Part shown: positions 1 through 4,413 of the stretch, in pieces
Layout: each line of letters opens with the position of its first letter
Position numbering within the stretch: position 1 is the first letter of the stretch
Origin: a virus
IMG/VR virus record: IMGVR_UViG_3300001472_000207
Coordinates: 1 to 22,578 of that record
Length of the DNA stretch: 22,578 nt
Direction: 5' to 3' (one strand)
The notes under the pieces: generated by a model
The model's input: the letters and a program-made list of their open reading frames with translations, nothing else
Told to the model about the DNA's origin: nothing
Database searches by the model: none
Made by a program: the position numbers and the translations under genes

Positions 1-382
1 ATGATCCATCAGTATAATGCCATTTTATATCGTCTAACTTTCTACCTGAGTCTAACATATATTTAGTTCTCATGTAAATTGAAGCATCTGCACATTGATG
101 TAGGTTTCTTCTACCTATAGGATAATCAAATATACCAGCATATGTTATATCTAATCCAGGTAATGTCTTACCATCATAGTATCTACCTTCCTCTAATAGA
201 ATAGGAAAGCTACGAAAGAAATCTGCATAGTTATCTTCTACTCTATCATATCCTTCTGGTACTGTAAATGTATTTTGTATTGTAGTATTTTCTTGATTAC
301 TTTTTTGTGAGTAAGCGTGGATAGCACACATCATGCATGCTAACAAGCCAATACTAAAGCCTTTAATATGAATTTTTTCCAT
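1..382 (-). CDS. DUF4846-like secreted protein (partial, C-terminus off the window)
   Basis: The minus-strand frame is open from an ATG at 382 to the window edge, giving 127 residues. The N-terminus (MEKIHIKGFSIGLLACMMC...HAYSQ) has a short charged segment and a hydrophobic core. It ends near a plausible signal-peptidase I site at about residue 25; LLAC could instead be a lipobox. After a short Ser/Asn/Thr-rich linker come an 'EGYDRVEDNYADFFRSFPIL' segment and a 'HQCADASIYMRTKYML' segment. Both match the layout I remember for DUF4846: an aromatic-rich start, a conserved FxxFLRxLPL-like stretch, then QCADAxxRLRxEY. DUF4846 is a Bacteroidota family of unknown function. Export to the periplasm or envelope is inferred. 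The ATG follows a long A/T leader, as elsewhere in this genome. The frame is secure; the family call is moderately secure. Confidence 0.7.
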   Translation of the reverse strand, partial: MEKIHIKGFSIGLLACMMCAIHAYSQKSNQENTTIQNTFTVPEGYDRVEDNYADFFRSFPILLEEGRYYDGKTLPGLDITYAGIFDYPIGRRNLHQCADASIYMRTKYMLDSGRKLDDIKWHYTDGS

Positions 383-402
383 AGTTTATTTATTTTTAAA
401 AA

Positions 403-428
403 TTAAGAAAAAGCCCCGTGCCAGGCTT
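403..428 (-). terminator. Probable rho-independent terminator of the minus-strand 468-937 genes
   Basis: On the minus strand, AAGCC (428-424) pairs with GGCTT (415-411) across a short G/C-containing loop, followed by TTTTTCTTAATTTTT. It lies about 40 nt after the stop at 468 and just upstream of the DUF4846-like gene. Confidence 0.65.
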
Positions 429-467
429 AATCAACTCTAACTGTCATGAAAACATAATGGACACGCA

Positions 468-707
468 TTATTTAATTTCCTCATATGAGTATGTAGGTAT
501 AATTTCACCTGCATCATCAAAGTGGATTCTTGTTAGAATTTGTTTAACTTGAGTTATATTATCATCGGCGATGTAATCGCCTTGAAAATTTTTCTTGTAC
601 CTACTGAAATACTTTTCAGCTTTTCTACGACTGTTGTACAAAGAACTATGGCTACCATGCTCAGTAATAAAACTAAGACGATACCATACCTTTACATTAA
701 GATCCAT
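468..707 (-). CDS. Hypothetical small protein (79 aa)
   Basis: The ATG at 707 overlaps the stop of the upstream gene by one base (TAATG), so the two genes are probably translationally coupled. The product is basic and aromatic in its first half (VWYRLSFITEHGSHSSLYNS, then RRKAEKYFSRYKKNF) and acidic in its second half, ending PTYSYEEIK. There is no signal peptide or membrane segment and I do not recognise the family. The pattern of a query-like strand, then a charged helix, then an acidic tail suggests a compact cytoplasmic protein. A terminator follows at 403-428. That this is a real gene is likely from the coupled start and the clean intergenic structure; its function is unknown. Confidence 0.6.
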   Translation of the reverse strand: MDLNVKVWYRLSFITEHGSHSSLYNSRRKAEKYFSRYKKNFQGDYIADDNITQVKQILTRIHFDDAGEIIPTYSYEEIK

Positions 708-937
708 TAGGGTCTTCTTGTAAATATGTTAATGGAATGTAAGAACGACTTGAGCTTACTCCATGCGACGTTATGAAGATACATTAGATTGGGATGACCA
801 TCGTAGAAGTCTTTCCAGTTGTTAAATACATGTACATCTACACCATGTTGTTCGTGTGTATAATGAACACATATTACGCCAGTGTCTAATACTTTTATTT
901 CTTTCATTTGTCTGTGATTGAACGTTAATTTCTGCAT
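707..937 (-). CDS. Hypothetical small protein (76 aa)
   Basis: I prefer the ATG at 937 (MQKLTFNHRQMKEIKV...). It is preceded by the A/T-rich leader used elsewhere in this genome. The longer frame from 1003 would add a 22-residue stretch running into the hairpin at 972-1001. The product contains KVLDTGVICVHYTHEQHGVDVHVFNNW, a Tyr/His/Val-rich strand-like segment, then a C-terminal helix ending IFTRRP. No family is recognised. It is the first gene of a two-gene unit with the 79-aa gene, whose ATG overlaps its TAA. Confidence 0.55.
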   Translation of the reverse strand: MQKLTFNHRQMKEIKVLDTGVICVHYTHEQHGVDVHVFNNWKDFYDGHPNLMYLHNVAWSKLKSFLHSINIFTRRP

Positions 938-971
938 ATTATTATTGTTGATGTTAAAAATTAATAAGAAG

Positions 972-1001
972 GAGCGCAAGAATCGTAATAAACTCACGCT
1001 C
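972..1001 (-). terminator. Hairpin after the 164-aa gene (probable terminator)
   Basis: The arms are 972-980 (gagcgcaag) and 993-1001 (ctcacgctc), with a 12-nt loop. On the minus strand the RNA stem is 9 bp, including two G-U pairs, followed by CTTCTTATTAATTTTT. It lies 27 nt beyond the stop at 1028. Confidence 0.6.
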
Positions 1002-1027
1002 AATCCTATCTTCTAAACTAAACTATC

Positions 1028-1522
1028 TTAGAATTGATCTTCAATAGATTCTGCTTCAACAGTGACTTCTTCCTCAATGGATAATTGTTTGCCACCGTTA
1101 TGTTCTTTCGCTACATTAAAATCTTTATCTGAAGCGCTTGAAGCTAACTCTCTACCTGCATCACTTAACATAGTGTTTACCGCTGAGTTAAAATTTGCAT
1201 CTGATTCTAATGCTTCAACAAAACCTGTATAAGTGCTTACTGGTCTATCATCTATCTCATACTCATCAGTTGATGCAGTATAAATAGTACCATACACAGC
1301 TTGTCCTTGTGTAGCATCATACATAAAATGTTTGCTACCGTCTAAATAAGACTGTTCCCAAACACATTTCTTCACTGTCTTTGGTGAAGCTAATGCTAAA
1401 ATAGACTCGCCTGTACTTAAATCTACCACCTCTTTAAAAGCCGGAGCTTCAAGTGTGATAACTTTGTAGTTATTACCGTTACTATCTTTCACGGGTTCAC
1501 TAATTGATTGGATTTTTACCAT
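1028..1522 (-). CDS. Hypothetical acidic protein (164 aa), SSB-like tail
   Basis: The protein begins MVKIQSISEPVKDSNGNNYKV and looks beta-rich through about residue 100, with many alternating hydrophobic and polar residues and 'QAVYGTIYTASTDEYEIDDRP'. A Ser/Ala/Asp-rich segment follows, then a strongly acidic tail ending EAESIEDQF. An acidic C-terminus closing on Phe is typical of single-stranded-DNA-binding proteins, where it recruits partners. An OB-fold cannot be confirmed by eye, so SSB is only a suggestion. The ATG at 1522 follows the leader TATAATTATTTATAGAT. The gene is flanked by hairpins on both sides and is probably monocistronic. It is very likely real; the function is not established. 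Confidence 0.65.
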   Translation of the reverse strand: MVKIQSISEPVKDSNGNNYKVITLEAPAFKEVVDLSTGESILALASPKTVKKCVWEQSYLDGSKHFMYDATQGQAVYGTIYTASTDEYEIDDRPVSTYTGFVEALESDANFNSAVNTMLSDAGRELASSASDKDFNVAKEHNGGKQLSIEEEVTVEAESIEDQF

Positions 1523-1544
1523 ATCTATAAATAATTATAATTGT

Positions 1545-1569
1545 GGAGACAAATTAAAAGGCTGTCTCC
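1545..1569 (-). terminator. Hairpin spanning the stop codon of the 71-aa gene
   Basis: GGAGACA (1545-1551) and TGTCTCC (1563-1569) form a perfect 7-bp stem around an 11-nt A/T-rich loop that contains the stop codon at 1554-1556. On the minus strand the tail is ACAATTATAATTATTT, with no clean T-run. It could terminate transcription, protect a 3' end, or act on the next gene's leader. Confidence 0.5.
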
Positions 1570-1769
1570 TTAACCTTATATCTTACTAACTCATTAATCA
1601 TGTCTTGACAATTAAACATAAAAGCCTGCTTGATATGATCATGCCATTTCTTAGGATAAGTGTTGATTAAATTGTTATACTCTTTGTTGTCGTCTAATTT
1701 TACTACATTGAACTGTCCAGTACTAATGTTGTGACGAATAGACTCGTCGGATAATTTACTATAAAACAT
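1554..1769 (-). CDS. Hypothetical small protein (71 aa)
   Basis: The protein begins MFYSKLSDESIRHNISTGQF and continues with a mostly helical, charged segment containing YPKKWHDHIKQAFMFNCQDMINELVRYKV. It has no membrane segment or recognisable motif. The ATG at 1769 follows an A/T-rich leader (TTAAATCAACAAAGTT). The 7-bp hairpin at 1545-1569 overlaps the stop codon. It is probably a real early or accessory phage protein with no assignable function. Confidence 0.55.
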   Translation of the reverse strand: MFYSKLSDESIRHNISTGQFNVVKLDDNKEYNNLINTYPKKWHDHIKQAFMFNCQDMINELVRYKVKETAF

Positions 1770-1820
1770 AACTTTGTTGATTTAATTACTATTGATTTAA
1801 CTTAATTGATTTAATATAAA

Positions 1821-1895
1821 AGATAGAGTGGTATGATAAACATATAACCAGTGCCTTTACATACATGGGTTATACTGACATATCACACTCTATCT
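1821..1895 (-). other. Long imperfect stem-loop between minus-strand genes
   Basis: An outer stem pairs AGATAGAGTG plus TATGATA (1821-1838) with TATCA plus CACTCTATCT (1881-1895). An inner stem pairs TATAACC (1843-1849) with GGTTATA (1868-1874). The centre is a loop of about 18 nt. The structure starts 10 nt after the stop at 1905. On the minus strand it is followed by TTTATATT, so termination is possible, but it is much longer than the other terminators here. Confidence 0.55.
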
Positions 1896-1904
1896 GTATT
1901 CTAA

Positions 1905-2096
1905 CTATAACTGACCGGTAGATATCATGTATGTCATGAATAATATACCGAAGATAGCTAAGAACATTAGGGTGAAGATCCAGGTATTTACTATAAAGCT
2001 AAGTACTCTGTTCTTATAAGTATCATTTATATCTTGTATGATTGTTAATATCACGGTATAATAAATGTGACTTGTTACTCTTTTTACTGTTTTCAT
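1905..2096 (-). CDS. Small single-pass membrane protein (63 aa)
   Basis: I chose the ATG at 2096 (MKTVKRVTSHIYYTV...). It follows an A/T-rich leader, while the longer frame from 2249 adds residues that do not look like a signal or a domain. The C-terminal half contains a hydrophobic stretch at about residues 40-58 (TWIFTLMFLAIFGILFMTYM). A basic or polar N-terminus precedes it and a short ISTGQL tail follows. A single-span inner-membrane protein is likely. In phages such proteins may be holin/spanin-like or superinfection-exclusion proteins, but nothing specific supports either. The 1821-1895 stem-loop follows. Confidence 0.55.
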   Translation of the reverse strand: MKTVKRVTSHIYYTVILTIIQDINDTYKNRVLSFIVNTWIFTLMFLAIFGILFMTYMISTGQL

Positions 2097-2177
2097 TGTA
2101 TAAATACTATTAAATGGTTTGTATAATTGTAAGCGTTTAATCTGAGACTTGCTTACATTAAGTCTATATACTATAAT

Positions 2178-2198
2178 ATACCTATGTAATGTAGGTAT
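2178..2198. repeat. Palindromic element in the 2097-2309 intergenic stretch
   Basis: ATACCTA (2178-2184) and TAGGTAT (2192-2198) are perfect inverted arms around a 7-nt spacer. They lie about 82 nt upstream of the preferred start of the 63-aa gene, so they may be an operator or a leader hairpin. I see no other gene in 2097-2309. Confidence 0.4.
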
Positions 2199-2280
2199 GA
2201 ATAGGAGGTGAATTGTAGGGTGAGAGACCTGGTAGTCACAAACACACAACCGAATTAACTTGTCGAGGGTTACATTAGGT

Positions 2281-2304
2281 AAAGGGAGATGTTACTCTCC
2301 CCTT
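2281..2304 (-). terminator. Hairpin terminator of the 82-aa gene
   Basis: GGGAGA (2284-2289) pairs with TCTCCC (2296-2301) over a 6-nt loop. The pairing extends outward with one mismatch to A/T pairs at 2281-2304. It lies just after the minus-strand stop at 2310. The downstream T-run is short (TTT). Confidence 0.6.
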
Positions 2305-2309
2305 ATGTG

Positions 2310-2558
2310 TTAGACTGCTAACTCTTCGACAGTCTCATACTCATTAACAGTAGCTATAGCAGTACCATCCTCAGTAATAAGGACGTTATACTCAGCTATA
2401 TTACCATTCTGACTACGCTTACCTACTGGTAATGTCTTTACACTCTCACTATTCTCCCAACTATCTGTAGTGTAGGAAATGAATGCACCGTTAGGTCCTG
2501 TAACCTTTCTAATAAACTTTGCACCTTCTGCTTTAAGATATTCTAATAACTTTTTCAT
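2310..2558 (-). CDS. Hypothetical small protein (82 aa), first gene of the minus-strand block
   Basis: I chose the ATG at 2558 (MKKLLEYLKAEGAKFIRKV...). The frame is open further, to 2660, but that part runs through G-runs and a promoter-like site and reads as non-coding. The protein opens with a short amphipathic helix, followed by an apparent beta-hairpin region (GPNGAFISYTTDSWENSESV), then NIAEYNVLITEDGTAIATVNEYETVEELAV. No family is recognised. Its -7-like element TAACTTTG at 2613-2620 would give a leader of about 45 nt. It is likely real. Confidence 0.55.
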   Translation of the reverse strand: MKKLLEYLKAEGAKFIRKVTGPNGAFISYTTDSWENSESVKTLPVGKRSQNGNIAEYNVLITEDGTAIATVNEYETVEELAV

Positions 2559-2612
2559 TGTATTACGATTTTTAATTACACTACCACTTATTAGCGGGGG
2601 GTAGTTACACCG

Positions 2613-2620
2613 CAAAGTTA
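2613..2620 (-). promoter_or_regulatory. Bacteroidota-type -7 element (TAACTTTG) for the minus-strand block
   Basis: On the minus strand this reads TAACTTTG, an exact fit to the TAnnTTTG -7 consensus of Bacteroidota. No TTTG sits at the usual distance; the nearest TTG is about 15 nt upstream. The call therefore rests on the -7 element and its position 55 nt before the ATG at 2558. Confidence 0.4.
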
Positions 2621-2699
2621 AGTGGGGGAGGTTTACAATAGGTGGTATATACATCGACACCTTTAGATACTTTATGTATAAGGGCGCTTCTTTTGCTTT

Positions 2700-2773
2700 A
2701 GCACCCCCCAGAACCTTTAAATTTTAGAAAAATGCATGTAAGTAAGTATGATATTTGGGTGCTCGAAAGGTTC
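2700..2773. ncRNA. Possible structured RNA: two interleaved complementary pairs
   Basis: AGCACCC (2700-2706) is complementary to GGGTGCT (2757-2763), and GAACCTTT (2711-2718) is complementary to AAAGGTTC (2766-2773). The order A-B-A'-B' is that of a pseudoknot. The linkers are 4, 38 and 2 nt; the 2-nt linker would strain a coaxial pseudoknot, so mutually exclusive hairpins are an alternative. Transcription of this segment is not shown. Confidence 0.3.
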
Positions 2774-2921
2774 AAAGGATAATATCGCTTTTCTTAGATG
2801 TCTTAGTTTGCCCGATCCAACAGTTGGTGTATCTGAAGTGTGGCAACTTAACTAGATTTGCGACTAGAGCATCAATGATACAAAGAAAAAGTTTAATTAC
2901 ATAAGCATGCTAAAAATTTTT

Positions 2922-2953
2922 TTTGTTTTTTTTATAGAGACTTTGTATATTTA
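2922..2953 (+). promoter_or_regulatory. Bacteroidota-like promoter of the early plus-strand genes
   Basis: TTTG at 2922-2925, a 20-nt spacer, then TATATTTA at 2946-2953 match the Bacteroidota pattern (TTTG, 19-21 nt, TAnnTTTG) except for the last base. The first gene starts 24 nt downstream at 2977. The left arm of the 13-bp inverted repeat (2932-2944) lies in the spacer, so a protein bound there could control this promoter. Confidence 0.5.
2932..2944 (+). repeat. Left arm of a 13-bp perfect inverted repeat
   Basis: TTATAGAGACTTT is the exact reverse complement of 3368-3380. The pair encloses the two small genes at 2977-3367. This arm lies in the promoter spacer. Confidence 0.75.
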
Positions 2954-2976
2954 CATATAATTAATACATATATATT

Positions 2977-3144
2977 ATGGCTAAAGCAGAAATACATGCA
3001 TTTGAAAATGAAATATTCGATCATTTTAGAAGTGAAGTAAAAGAAAAAAAGAAGTGGATAAAAAAACTAAAAGAAGAAGGATTTGTAGTTTATGAAAAAG
3101 GAAAAAGAAATGAACAGAGTAAGATCGAAATATTACACCAATAA
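2977..3144 (+). CDS. Hypothetical small basic protein (55 aa)
   Basis: The ATG at 2977 lies 24 nt after the promoter-like element and reads MAKAEIHAFENEIFDHF, then a Lys/Glu-rich helical stretch (VKEKKKWIKKLKEEGFVVYEKGKRNEQSK). The protein is almost certainly helical and charged, with no signal or membrane segment. The end overlaps the next gene by 53 nt, or by 35 nt if that gene starts at 3110. Overlaps of this kind recur throughout the early region. The family is unknown. The position as first gene of the rightward transcript suggests an early take-over protein. Confidence 0.6.
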   Translation: MAKAEIHAFENEIFDHFRSEVKEKKKWIKKLKEEGFVVYEKGKRNEQSKIEILHQ

Positions 3145-3367
3145 AAGTGTAAGAAAAAAGATAGATGGTATTCTAGAAATGAATGCTACCTATTGTGCTA
3201 ACTTAGGAACTAACACACCGTTAGATCTTAAGACTAAAGAGGCAGTGGAAAAGAAATGGGTCGAAATGTCACAGAAAATTTTTGAACTCGATTCCGAGTT
3301 CTATATTAGTGTGATGAAGAATACAGATGGTAACTTTATAAAAAACTATAAGGGACACCCCGAGTGA
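3092..3367 (+). CDS. Hypothetical small protein (91 aa)
   Basis: The frame opens at ATG 3092 (MKKEKEMNRVRSKYYTNKS). A second ATG at 3110, with AGGAAAAAG just upstream, gives an 85-aa product and a smaller overlap with the preceding gene; I cannot decide between them. The body has a central LGTNTPLDLKTKEAVEKKWVEM segment and ends NFIKNYKGHPE. It looks helical and charged, and is not recognised. The stop TGA (3365-3367) is directly followed by the right arm of the 13-bp inverted repeat. Confidence 0.6.
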   Translation: MKKEKEMNRVRSKYYTNKSVRKKIDGILEMNATYCANLGTNTPLDLKTKEAVEKKWVEMSQKIFELDSEFYISVMKNTDGNFIKNYKGHPE

Positions 3368-3380
3368 AAAGTCTCTATAA
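3368..3380 (-). repeat. Right arm of the 13-bp perfect inverted repeat
   Basis: AAAGTCTCTATAA begins at the base after the stop codon of the 3092 gene and is the exact reverse complement of 2932-2944. It also contributes seven bases to the hairpin at 3374-3392. Confidence 0.75.
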
Positions 3381-3392
3381 TAGTCTTATAGA
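3374..3392 (+). terminator. A/T-rich hairpin after the first early cassette
   Basis: TCTATAA (3374-3380) pairs with TTATAGA (3386-3392) over a 5-nt loop. It is followed by TTTGTGATTCTTTTATTT. The stem is A/T-rich and weak. The downstream arm repeats the TTATAGA seen before the 2977 promoter, so it may belong to the next promoter instead. Confidence 0.4.
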
Positions 3393-3420
3393 TTTGTGAT
3401 TCTTTTATTTCGTACTATTT

Positions 3421-3438
3421 TACCATATATTTATGGTA
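3421..3438 (+). promoter_or_regulatory. Palindrome overlapping a -7-like TATATTTA (possible operator)
   Basis: TACCATA (3421-3427) and TATGGTA (3432-3438) are perfect 7-bp arms around 4 nt. The octamer TATATTTA (3426-3433) inside it is identical to the -7-like element at 2946-2953. The gene at 3472 starts 39 nt after that octamer. A dimeric repressor site over a promoter would fit; a hairpin terminator lacks the T-run on either strand. Confidence 0.45.
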
Positions 3439-3471
3439 TAATATAATAAAGAATTATTAAATCAATAAATA

Positions 3472-3771
3472 ATGGATGTAGTAAAATCAGGAGTAGAGTA
3501 TAGAGCGACAGACTTCGCAGATAATACAAAATCTCAAACTATAAAGTTTACGGAAAAAAAAGATGGTAAGTTTCAAGATGGAACTACTAATGAAGAAGTT
3601 ATAAATATTCTCATAGATAGATTTTATAGCTTACAAAAAAGAAATTTTAGTGCAGAGAACCAATGCATCATACTGTTATTAAAGAATGTAAGACAGTTAG
3701 TGGCAAAAAGGTTATCTAGAAAAATAGAAAAAGTAATTAAGTATAATGAAAGTACAAATACCAACTTATAA
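3472..3771 (+). CDS. Acb2/Tad1-like protein, candidate cyclic-nucleotide sponge (anti-CBASS/anti-Thoeris)
   Basis: This is a 99-aa protein. A variable first third (YRATDFADNTKSQTIKFTEKKDG) is followed by DGTTNEEVINILIDRFYSLQ at residues 36-55. Then comes RNFSAENQCIILLLKNVRQLVAKRLSRK (57-84), giving two predicted helices joined by a short loop with 'S-x-EN'. This resembles Bacteroidota phage proteins I remember as Acb2/Tad1-domain members, which read GTTNEEVLxVLIxRLxxLN, then a PCxEN turn, then LxxAxxWLxxRTxxR. Known Acb2/Tad1 proteins are small helical assemblies that bind cyclic di- or trinucleotides or glycocyclic ADP-ribose, blocking CBASS or Thoeris signalling. This copy is divergent: the usual helix-two Trp and a C-terminal RGVEG-like tail are not seen. 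It overlaps the next gene by 26 nt. The family call is an inference; the ligand is unknown. Confidence 0.5.
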   Translation: MDVVKSGVEYRATDFADNTKSQTIKFTEKKDGKFQDGTTNEEVINILIDRFYSLQKRNFSAENQCIILLLKNVRQLVAKRLSRKIEKVIKYNESTNTNL

Positions 3772-4087
3772 AGGAAGATTCCTTAAAGATTATTTAAACA
3801 CAATAAACGGAATATTAAAATTGACACAAACAGAAATTAAAGTTTGTGAGGTATTCCTTAAACTAGATTTAGACAATCCCTGTTCTAAAGATAATAGATT
3901 AAAAGCTTCTGAGCACCTTAATTGGAGTAGGGCGGTATTAAATAATTCTATTAAAAGTTTAAAAGATAAAAAAGTCTTGCTGTATGATCCTAGTAAAAAA
4001 ATACGTTACACGTTTCATCCATTAGTTTATAACTATAAAGCAAATAAAGTTTTAACTTTTGAATTTAAAACCGCAGATGGATTATGA
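3746..4087 (+). CDS. Probable winged-helix DNA-binding protein (113 aa)
   Basis: The protein starts MKVQIPTYKGRFLKDYLNTINGI. It continues LTQTEIKVCEVFLKLDLDNPCSKDNRLKASEHL (28-60), then LNWSRAVLNNSIKSLKDKKVLLYD (59-82), then KIRYTFHPLV. The middle reads as a helix-turn-helix: a helix ending in a turn, 'WSRAVLNNSIKSLKDKKVL' as the recognition helix, and a beta wing (VLLYDPSKKIRYTFHPLV). A transcriptional regulator is plausible because a palindrome overlaps the promoter just upstream of its operon. A replication or terminase-associated DNA-binding protein is an alternative. It overlaps the Acb2-like gene by 26 nt and the next gene by 11 nt. Confidence 0.5.
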   Translation: MKVQIPTYKGRFLKDYLNTINGILKLTQTEIKVCEVFLKLDLDNPCSKDNRLKASEHLNWSRAVLNNSIKSLKDKKVLLYDPSKKIRYTFHPLVYNYKANKVLTFEFKTADGL

Positions 4088-4283
4088 TTATTTTATTGAT
4101 GTACGTATTGTTGGATTGGAGAATGTGTTTGAGTTTTTAAATTTTCAAAGTAAACAATTTTATATAAAAAAAATGAACTTTGAACATGATATATTTGCAG
4201 AAATAGGAGAAGATGATGCTTATACTGTAAGAATGTGGATGAATCCACAAGATTATATAGATTTTTATGGCAAAGTTAAATAA
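4077..4283 (+). CDS. Hypothetical small acidic protein (68 aa)
   Basis: I chose the ATG at 4077 (MDYDYFIDVRIVGLENVFEF), which overlaps the end of the winged-helix gene by 11 nt. A TTG at 4059 is the only alternative. The product is acidic and aromatic: NFQSKQFYIKKMNFEHDIF, then AEIGEDDAYTVRMWMNPQDYIDFYGKVK. No motif is recognised. Its end overlaps the 4267 gene by 17 nt. It is likely real from its place in the overlap chain. Confidence 0.5.
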   Translation: MDYDYFIDVRIVGLENVFEFLNFQSKQFYIKKMNFEHDIFAEIGEDDAYTVRMWMNPQDYIDFYGKVK

Positions 4284-4413
4284 CTTAACAACACATTATA
4301 AACAGGTTAGAAAGAAAAGACCAGGGGTCCATTCTAAAAATAAAAATACAAATCAAAAAACCGGTAAATATTATGCAGGATCAAAATACAGAGGGCAAGG
4401 GCGTGCTGGTTAA
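4267..4413 (+). CDS. Small basic conserved phage protein (48 aa)
   Basis: The ATG at 4267 starts MAKLNNLTTHYKQVRKKRPGVHSK and ends KYYAGSKYRGQGRAG. The layout of a RKKRPGVHSK-like block, a short Asn/Lys linker and a terminal YRGQGR is one I remember from many small hypothetical proteins of Bacteroidota phages. It is strongly basic and could bind RNA or DNA. It overlaps the genes on both sides. The family is unnamed and the function unknown. Confidence 0.6.
   Translation: MAKLNNLTTHYKQVRKKRPGVHSKNKNTNQKTGKYYAGSKYRGQGRAG

Larger units (their letters stand above)
2559..2976. other. Divergent intergenic hub without a convincing gene
   Basis: This stretch separates the minus-strand and plus-strand blocks. 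It contains G-runs (2596-2601 and near 2625) and a C-run (2704-2709). It also holds inverted pairs: GGGGGGT/ACCCCCC (2596-2602 with 2703-2709) and the interleaved pairs described at 2700-2773. Weaker stem possibilities lie at 2817-2882 and promoter-like sites at both ends. The longest plus-strand ATG frame noticed is 16 codons. Roles as a promoter hub, a structured RNA or a replication origin are all possible. Confidence 0.6.

Noticed and set aside
938-1003. N-terminal extension of the 76-aa gene from ATG 1003
   Set aside because: It would run into the hairpin at 972-1001 and adds a low-complexity Asn stretch; the ATG at 937 has the usual leader.
2559-2660. N-terminal extension of the 82-aa gene, and of the 63-aa gene (2097-2249)
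   Set aside because: Both extensions pass through promoter-like, G-run or palindromic sequence and do not resemble protein sequence.
2732-2782. 16-codon plus-strand frame (MHVSKYDIWVLERFKG)
   Set aside because: It is too short, overlaps the interleaved complementary segments, and has no other support.
2755-2900. tRNA-like impression (GGTTCAAAG and short stems)
   Set aside because: No 7-bp acceptor stem, anticodon arm or proper T-loop can be assembled on either strand.
3368-3380. Transposon ends
   Set aside because: The 13-bp inverted repeat lacks target-site duplication and the enclosed genes show no transposase motif; kept as a repeat only.
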